DNA of 64,000 nucleotides from Rhea pennata. Taxonomy: Eukaryota > Chordata > Aves > Rheiformes > Rheidae. The notes under the pieces are model-generated. The model was given only the letters and a program-made list of their open reading frames with translations, did not search any database and was not told the origin of the DNA. Location: contig NC_084668.1 in NCBI RefSeq assembly GCF_028389875.1, positions 23,055,493 through 23,119,492 of the forward strand, given 5' to 3'. This document shows positions 56,570 through 64,000 of this stretch, one piece after another. Numbering within the stretch: position 1 is the first letter of the stretch; every line of letters begins with the position of its first letter. The translations under genes were made by a program, and so were the position numbers.

Positions 56570-57780
56570 CGCAGAGATGGGAAGCCGTAGGTGGGTTACA
56601 TGCGTTGATCGAGCGTACGGTGACAACGCAGAACCCCCGGACGCGGGACCCGCACCGCGAGTGGTTCAGAAGATGACGGTATCTTTGCAACGCCTCCTCG
56701 GGCGCTGGCGGCGGCGGGACGGAGCCGCGGCCACGCGGGACCCGCGCGCGGGGCTGTGCCGGGTCGGGCCGAGCGGGGAAGCCCGCTTTCTGTCAGCTTT
56801 GGGCACCTTAAAGCTTGGGGCTGAAGCATCCTTTGCTTCGCTCCGCAGCCAGCGTGAACGCACGCTCTGTCTGCCGTGCTCCCTGAAATCAGGCATCCCA
56901 CCGCGTTGCTCCCCTGTAGATAAATAACTTCCTTGCTGGTCGCGGTAGCGGTCAGACGGCCTCCTGTACTTCAAAGGCGCTGCTTGTGACGGGCTGCTGG
57001 CTTCCCAGCCGAAGCCGTACCTGCCAGGGTGGCCGTCCTGCTACGCCCGCCGCAGTCAGTGCGGTGGGGCAGCAGCGCTCGCCCCGCTCCCACCCGAGGG
57101 TGAAGCAGTTCAGCATAAATTTTTATTTTATATTCCAGAGGCGCCTGGCGGGTGGCGTAACTCGGAGGGAAACGGCTGAGGTGTTTCTGAGCGTCAGACG
57201 CCTCCTGTAAGTTGATAAAATTCCCCTTGACGGCTCGCTGCAGCTCTGGCTCCTCTTTCCCGGCCTGGCTCTGGGGCGGGCCTGGCGAGGGCAGCAGCTG
57301 CGGGCGGCAGCGGCGGCTCCTGCCCGGCCTTTCGGGACCCCTCTGCCCCGCTCGCCGCGGCGGGCGGCGTTTCGGCTCGTAACGCGGGCCCGCCGGCCAC
57401 GCGTTGTCTGGGGGCGCCCGGTGGCGTCCTCGCGCCGGGGCAGCTGGGCGCTGGCTGAGCGCTCGGCGAGTCTCCTGAACGTGACCACACGCTTTCACCG
57501 CCCCCCCCCCCCCCAAAAAAAAAAAAAACAAAAAACCCATCTCTGCAAATTTAATTTACTTTGGGAAGCAGCCAAGCTGCGGCAGAGAGGAAGGAACGGG
57601 CGCGCTCCCTCGCGGCACCGCTCGCCGAGGGGCTGCGCGGGCCCCTCGCGCGCTGAGGCCCGCGGGCGAAGCCGGGCGCGGGCGCTGCTCCCTCCTCCCG
57701 CAGCGACCCTCCCGCCTGCGGCTCCTTCCAGCCCCGGGGCTCTCCCGGCCCCGGGCGCAGGGATCGTAACCTGCCCCGCT
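56570..57780. promoter_or_regulatory. Isolated CpG island, 22 kb upstream of DLX2
   Basis: About 1.2 kb of strongly CpG-rich DNA in otherwise CpG-poor intergenic sequence, with a homopolymer junction (C14 then A-rich) at about 57501-57530. Open frames in it are compositional. An isolated island of this size often marks a promoter, for instance of a non-coding RNA, or a Polycomb-bound element. No exon could be identified. Confidence 0.5.
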
Positions 57781-60700
57781 GGCCCATAGCCCTGATCTGC
57801 CTTGCTGTCTTCTCTCTCCCGTCTGTCGAGATACGGGGACCAGGCTGCGTGCAGCACTCAAGGTCTGCACAAATTACGGGTTTATTCGGTAGCGTAATGT
57901 TTAGTTTTCCTCTCTGTCTGTTCTTAATAACACAGCAGACTTTCGACTGCGGCCAGGCACTGAGCTGATGTTTTCATGAAACTACCGTAGCGCCTTGCTT
58001 TTGAGATGTGACGGTTAGGAGCACTTCCTCCTGAGTGAGAGAACATGGTCTCCTCTGCAGTGGCAATATTAGTCATAGCTGTTTTGATGGGAGTTTGGAC
58101 CTTGTAATTTCAAAGCAACCATTTGGATGTGCTGTGGTTTATTTTAAGTGACTTGCTTATAGTAGTCTTAATACCGTATAAATCTGCCATTGCTACGACG
58201 TCTCAGGTGTATCTCCGTACTGACCTGTTTATAAAACTGCACTTTTTATTGCAATTGTCCAAATTGTTACAGACAATCTAGCAATTGCATTTGGTTATGC
58301 TATATTTGAATAACAAAAGAAGCTGCTGTTACATACCCCAGGGGATACTTCAGGAGCCCTGTTGTTCACTCTTACCATCCGCTCTAGAGAATCATCCGTA
58401 TTCATACAATCTGGGAACTTTATGCTTGACTGCACTTGCTAGAAACATAAAAATGTATTTTCTGTTACGGAAGCGCCCACTGCATGGCAGACATGAAGCT
58501 GCCATTGTGTTTTCTGTAGGATTATTTGAAGAGTTTAAACTCCAGGATGATTATTTTTATCAATATACATTAACCGAACTGTTGATGGATAGGGGCTAGA
58601 AACTTCCCATGTTGGCAAGCTGTGCTCAGCCTATCCTATGTCATCTCGCAGAGCATTTGGTACTGGAAACACTGGCGCTTTCCCCGAAACACTCGGTGAC
58701 GGGCCCCGTGGCCCTTCCTGCGTCACCGCTGCCCAGTGCACGTGTTGCTGCAGCGGCCGAGAGCTGTAGCCGAGTTGGTGCTAGATGTGGCAATGTAGCA
58801 GATATGCGGTTAGATGGAGAACTTGTGCATGGAACAGCAGTACCATGATTAATTCCTCCCTTTGCCTATTATCAACGCATATACCTCAATAAATTTGAGG
58901 TCTGTTATGACACTTTTATTAATTGTGTATTTTAGTGTGTGTTTCCATGACCCAGTTGCTATTTGCCCATCAAGTCTGGTTGAAGTGGAAACACAAATAG
59001 CTGCTGATCTGTGGGAGGAAGGTTTCAAGCTGGGGGAAAAGTGAGGTGGCAGGATTTGGTAAGGGTGGGTGGCATTTCTGAGAGAGTAATGAGGGCCAAA
59101 AGTGCACAAGTGGGAATACTGAAAATTAGCTAGAGGTGTGTGGTGAACCCTGGTGGCATATGTGCAGCCTAGTTTACAACACGGGAGAAACGTGCCCTTG
59201 TTCTGGATGTCTGTCGACTCCTTCTGCCCACCTTTAGTCCTCTGCAGCTCTTGACTCTATCTGCTCCAGAATTTAACAGAGAATGAGATATTTCAAATAC
59301 ATTTAAGTTCCTACAAGTTTTGTGGCAGTTGGCAGCTGGGTAAAAGAGAACAACCCAATTAGTGCTCCCCACAGGGAAAAGCCACCTGCATCCTGGCTCC
59401 CAGCGCCTTCCACCAGGCATCGGCCAGCTGGCCGGTGAGCCTGGGCGTATCGTGTCGGCTGGTCGTTCAGTGTGTGCATAGCTGTGAAAACATCATGGCC
59501 CATATGTCACTTGTCTGGCTCAACCGAGTACCAAGAGTGCTACGGGGATAAACTAGTTAGGAGATCTAGGGCTTGTCTAGCGTAGCGTTTCTAGAGGCTC
59601 GTGGAACAGTGTTTTAGTGGTAACTAAAACGTGCTCTTTTACCTGCTTGTGAACAAACGTGCACTTCCAAAGTTTCTACAAGTGTAATTTTAAGGATCTT
59701 GCAGTCAAGTCTGGTGTGGTGGTATAGGAGAGGCTGCTAGAAAGCACTGCCAGGGCCCCTGTCCCCGCTCCAAAGAGAAGGAGCAGTGACCCTGTCCTAG
59801 TTGCAGTGATACATGCATAAAAGGATACGTTTATCCAGCCATGAAGTCATATAGAAGATCCCAAAGTGTCTCCATCTTGGTGGAGACTTTGCTAAAAGAA
59901 AGATGGAGAAAATGCAGCTAATGTTACTGTTAGCTTGTCTTTTTTTTTGATTTTGGTTGAGAATGTATTTTCTTTAAATGTCATTAGTGGATTCTTCTCT
60001 TAAAATCTCATTTTTGTAACTTTGAAAGCAAAATTAATTCACATCCGTGGGAGTATCACATTTGAGGAAGAAAAGATGAGACACTTGTACTGGAAAATTT
60101 AACATCTAAGTTACTTTCTGAATTCTACTGTTTCCGTTTCTTTTAGCTGTCAGGTTGCTTGATCAAACGTTCAGGTTTCTTTTTAGTCCAAAACTAGTGT
60201 TTTCTGGAATACATAGTAATGTGAATTATAAGGAGATAGGATGTGACTGTGGTTTAGAAAATGGCACTTGTACTATCTCTCATTTAGGTGAGGCTTAATG
60301 GAAACGGTATTAAAAACCTCTAGCGTCTGAGACACTGTGCCCTGTGGGTAAATGTGAACTTGTTGAATATTCATCTTTTTACTCCGGAACTTAAAAGTTG
60401 GGAGGACTTATTTGATGCGTTTTTGGTATCCATTTTATGCTGCTTTTAGAAATGATGATTTTGCTCTCTTTTCAGTTTTGCCTCCATTTTAACCACTTCA
60501 CAGCTCTCTAGCTACGTAACGTGTTCCCTGCGATAGGAAACCTGGCAAAACGTACTAAAAGTGCGTGTGGGCTCTGCCCTGCTTCGTCAGGCCGTGTTCA
60601 GCCGCTCGAGCACGACGCGCACCTCGCCCGGGTGCAGCCGGCCATGCCAACGCGCCGGTCCCCGATGCTGGGGCAGCGCGCATCCCGCTGCCGGGGGGCT

Positions 60701-62399
60701 GCCGCTGCCGGGGGGCTGCCGGCAGTGGAAACGGTGAAAGCGATGTCAGTTTTTCTCAGCGGTGCTGGGAGATTATTACTGAGCCCCTGGGGAATAGCTG
60801 TACATACGCACGTGGCATCTTTCTCTCTAATATCTTTAAAACTGGGGCGGTTACAGGCTAGAGACTGCTCTGACTTGCAGATTTAATCTTGGTGGTTCAT
60901 TCACGTATACAATATGTATTGTATTAAATATGCATTTAATTGATTTTGTGATAATCTGTATTATTTTGGAAGTTGAAAGGCAGATAAGATCTCTATTTTA
61001 ATCGCATACGTATATGCGTGGTGAGGTCTAAATGTACTGATGTTTGACATATTTGACCTGGGTGAAAGGTAGCTCAGCCCCAGGCATGTGCTGCACAGCT
61101 ATGTATGCCAAACTACAAAGGTTTCTAAAATAAAAATTACCAATTTACCGCAGAAGGTTGGAGCCAGTAGGATATATTGGTTAATGGTGGGGGTCCAAAT
61201 GTCTTCCAGTGTAAATTCTTTATCTTTGACACCTATAGCACTGCTTCACTATCTGTAAACATGGCTGTATTTTTCTCAGTCAGATGTCAGAGCACCTGAA
61301 AAATGCCACATGATGGAAAACAAAAGTCTGGATTTGCAAGTGTTGTAGCTGGACAAGCTTCTCCATTATTTCTTTGGGAAAAACAGCATGTAGCAAAACA
61401 AAGAATTGTTTGTTTAGCAGAATCTTTACAGCGCAATTTTCAGATTGGTTTAGCAAAGAGATGAAATCAATGAAAATTGATGGACCGCACTAGCGTAAGA
61501 GCGAACAGAAAATGTCCTCCCATTATTCAGTGATGAGCTGCTCTGTGCTTACATCCCCCACGAGGGACTGTCTTTACCTTCCCTTTAGACAGATGAACAA
61601 AAGGCGGAAGGTCTGTCTAGCATGCAGGCATCTGCTCCATGTTCCATGCTCCATGTTTTGGAGCTTCTCTTGGTGGAAACTGCTGGGGTTAATGCCAAAC
61701 CAAGGTACTGAGGTGCTGAAGATATTCTGGGGGGTGGGGGGAGAAAGAGAAGGGAAAGAGGGTTAAGACTTAACCACAAGAAACCATAACCTCAATTTTA
61801 AGACAATGTAGTTCTTTTTGTTTTTTTTCCTAAACAGTGGAGAAGATGACTTCATGTTATTACTCATGCTCACATTTGGTTAACTTGATGTTGCGCACTC
61901 AAATACCCTTAGTCTCATTTAATAACGTATTCTCTTATATTTTCTGTTTTAATCTTTTTGAGGGCTTTACAGTGGTGTTTTTGATCTGCCACCGTAAATC
62001 TTGTTAGTAGATTTCTGATTTGCTAAGTCACACTCCTCCTATATGATCTTATGCTACTTAATAGGTTTTAAAACCCTTGGAATATAGAGCTACAGTAATG
62101 AGTAGAGGTAAAATGATGTAAATAAGGCCGTTCTGGATAGCAGCAGCATCTAAGCAAGAAGCCTTAGTAGTGAGGGACGTGGAAAGGATTTGGCACCGGC
62201 AAGGCAGCAGGAGCAAGGAAGGCATCAGAAAAGCCACGTGTGGCTGGCAAATGCGCTTGCTGCTAATGAAGAGATATTAAAGTTGGGGCTGTGCTCGGGA
62301 ATACTGCTCCCTTTGGCCCGTCTTCCTGTCTTGACTTTCAAGTCTGCCTTTTATAAAATAGTGCATTTCTTAGGGCATAGTAGGGAGTGAAGTAGAAAT

Positions 62400-62640
62400 A
62401 TAAAGATATTAAAGTCTGACAGCCAAGCAGAGCCTAACAAGATAACTTGTAATGCAGCAATTAAAATCTGGATTATCTTCATAGAATTGTGTAATTAATA
62501 GTGTAACTGGTTCTTGCATCACTGTCATATGACCTTATTAGCAGGATTACAGGCCTAATTTTGATTTTGTATTAGAAAGAGCAGGAAGAAATGCTTTATC
62601 AACCTCCACTAGCTCGCTGTGTTAAAACTGGTAAGGAAGA
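62400..62640. promoter_or_regulatory. Possible distal regulatory element
   Basis: AT-rich block with TAATTA at 62492-62497 (GTGTAATTAATAGTG) and GGATTATC and GGATTACAGG, which contain GGATTA-type homeodomain cores. Conservation is untested. Confidence 0.25.
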
Positions 62641-63289
62641 AGAGTACAGGTCCAGGATTTCTCGGCCTCCCTGTGCGGGGAGGCAGAGCTCTGTGAGCTG
62701 GTGCTCTGTGAGCTGATGTGCTGGGTTACGCTTCAGTGAAATTCTTGTGTAGGTGAGTTCCTCAGTTTTGTCTCTGGTCCAAATTTGAAAATTAGTATTT
62801 CTTAAAGCATGATGTTAATATTTTTAACAACACTGATGACAAGATAGAGGGACGTTATATGGGCTGAGATGCTATTTTCCCTGTATACTGGAAAGATAAA
62901 TGCTTCTGAACCTTGGAGAGACTCTACTTAATGCAGAGCAACTCTGGAAGAGCTAGCTATAAAGAAAAGAAATAAATTATAGGAAGCCTTAAAAAAAAAA
63001 AAAAAAATGACCCCCTAACAACAACTTCCCTCCTTTAAAAAACAAACCAACCTCCCCAAAAACAACAACACACCTTAAACCTCTATTTAAAAAGTATTTT
63101 GCAAATTGAGTTTTAGTTTAGTTTTTTTCAACCCTTCTTGATCTAGAAGGAATATATCTTAGTTAGATATCACAATTTACAATATTGGCAGTACTTCTTT
63201 AAATTTTATTAGCAATATTTTATCTTCTAAGAGAATGTGATTTTTAGGTGAACCTCAGGAATGAAACTCAAGCACTTAATTGGGACTGT

Positions 63290-63560
63290 GTGCGAGGGAG
63301 AATGTACACGCTAAGGTTACCTGGAGGTCTGCAGCTGTAATTAGCATTGGCCAAAACAGTCTTTTCATTTAATCAGCCCCCTGAGAAATGATGTTCCAAG
63401 GCTAAAGGATTACTGTTTTTCAAGAAAGATGTCAATAAGGAATGAAAAATGCTTGCAGTTTTACAGTCTGTCCTGTCTCTGCCATGCTTCCAATCCGATA
63501 GAGTTGGATCCTCTGAGTATGAAAAAGAAAGCATGTTCAATATGCATTCCTAATTTTTTT
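63290..63560. promoter_or_regulatory. Possible distal regulatory element with E-box/homeodomain composite
   Basis: Contains CAGCTGTAATTA at 63332-63343: an E-box directly abutting a homeodomain core, followed by GCATTGGCC. The remaining sequence is mixed and repeat-free. The call rests on motifs only. Confidence 0.3.
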
Positions 63561-64000
63561 TTAAAAAATTAATAGTTGGAAATAGAAGACATTTAAGTAT
63601 CTCTTAAATACCTTTAAGACTTGATTACATTCTAGTGTTTTTCTTTTCTTTTAAACTAAGACCTAAAGTAAAGTAAGTGCTGGTATTGCAGAGTACCAGT
63701 GCTAGGTGCAGAATGTGATGTAGTGGCAGCTGAGATAACTTGGGGTGCTGAATTCACAGCTGTGTAAATCTAGGGAGAGGCCAAGCTGTGGCAACTGATG
63801 CTCTTGACAAAGGCTTGTTGGGTCTCAGATTTGGTTTTCATTTCATGGGTGTTCAGATTTTCTTAGTATAAGAAGTCTCTGAAAAGCTGTTCTCTAGACA
63901 CTTTTCTAGCAGTGAGAGAAGGGATTAAAGGGTTGGTTGGTTGACTTGAGGTCAGGATACTTAGGCTTGAAAATATATACTGTGGCAGTTGTGTCATCTG

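Larger units (their letters stand above)
57780..64000. other. Intergenic DNA to window end
   Basis: No coding gene or RNA gene recognised. It contains a small CpG-rich patch at about 60600-60740 and two AT-rich candidate regulatory blocks (62400-62640 and 63290-63560). Confidence 0.55.

Overview
The window is vertebrate nuclear DNA, most likely from a sauropsid and probably a bird. It carries three recognisable genes in the order conserved across jawed vertebrates: the 3' two thirds of METAP1D (+ strand, 3623-20531), DLX1 (+, 24313-25922) and DLX2 (- strand, 34247-33200). The lineage call rests on spliced genes with GT-AG introns, decayed CR1 LINE fragments (about 5145-5260 and 51890-52240), no recognisable mammalian SINEs, strong CpG-island content and very compact DLX2 introns. 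The species cannot be named from this sequence.

Layout. Positions 1-3622 are probably the upstream METAP1D intron; no exon was recognised there. Eight METAP1D coding exons follow, encoding 269 residues of a type-1 methionine aminopeptidase with every metal ligand present, then a poly(A) signal at 20681. METAP1D introns hold AT-rich blocks (12.8-14.05 kb and 14.9-15.3 kb) that resemble conserved non-coding elements. One sits about where the DLX1/2 enhancer URE2 would be expected. From about 20.9 to 35.7 kb the DNA is an alternation of CpG islands and AT-rich islands, as is usual for developmental transcription-factor loci. DLX1 is complete (255 aa, three exons). DLX2 is complete but short (269 aa, three exons, introns of 122 and 116 bp). 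The two genes are convergent, and their stop codons are 7.3 kb apart. Between them lie two AT-rich, homeodomain-site-rich islands (28.06-29.13 kb and 29.99-30.76 kb) that are candidates for the I12a/I12b forebrain enhancers. The interval also holds a perfect 19-bp inverted repeat at 31050-31120.

From 35.1 kb to the end no protein-coding gene is recognisable. In other vertebrates this is the long gap between DLX2 and ITGA6. It contains a decayed CR1 copy, an isolated CpG island at 56.6-57.8 kb and a few AT-rich candidate regulatory blocks.

How the genes work together. DLX1 and DLX2 are paired homeodomain regulators of forebrain GABAergic neurons and branchial-arch mesenchyme, and they share enhancers. 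METAP1D is a housekeeping mitochondrial enzyme whose introns probably host DLX regulatory elements, which would explain why it has stayed linked. No new multi-gene system was found. The most checkable novelties are local: the 71-nt hairpin, a 15-bp direct repeat bracketing the second enhancer-like island, a palindromic POU-type site and nested uORFs at DLX1, a tandem CAG acceptor in DLX2, and an RFX/CRE/CCAAT module in the DLX2 promoter.
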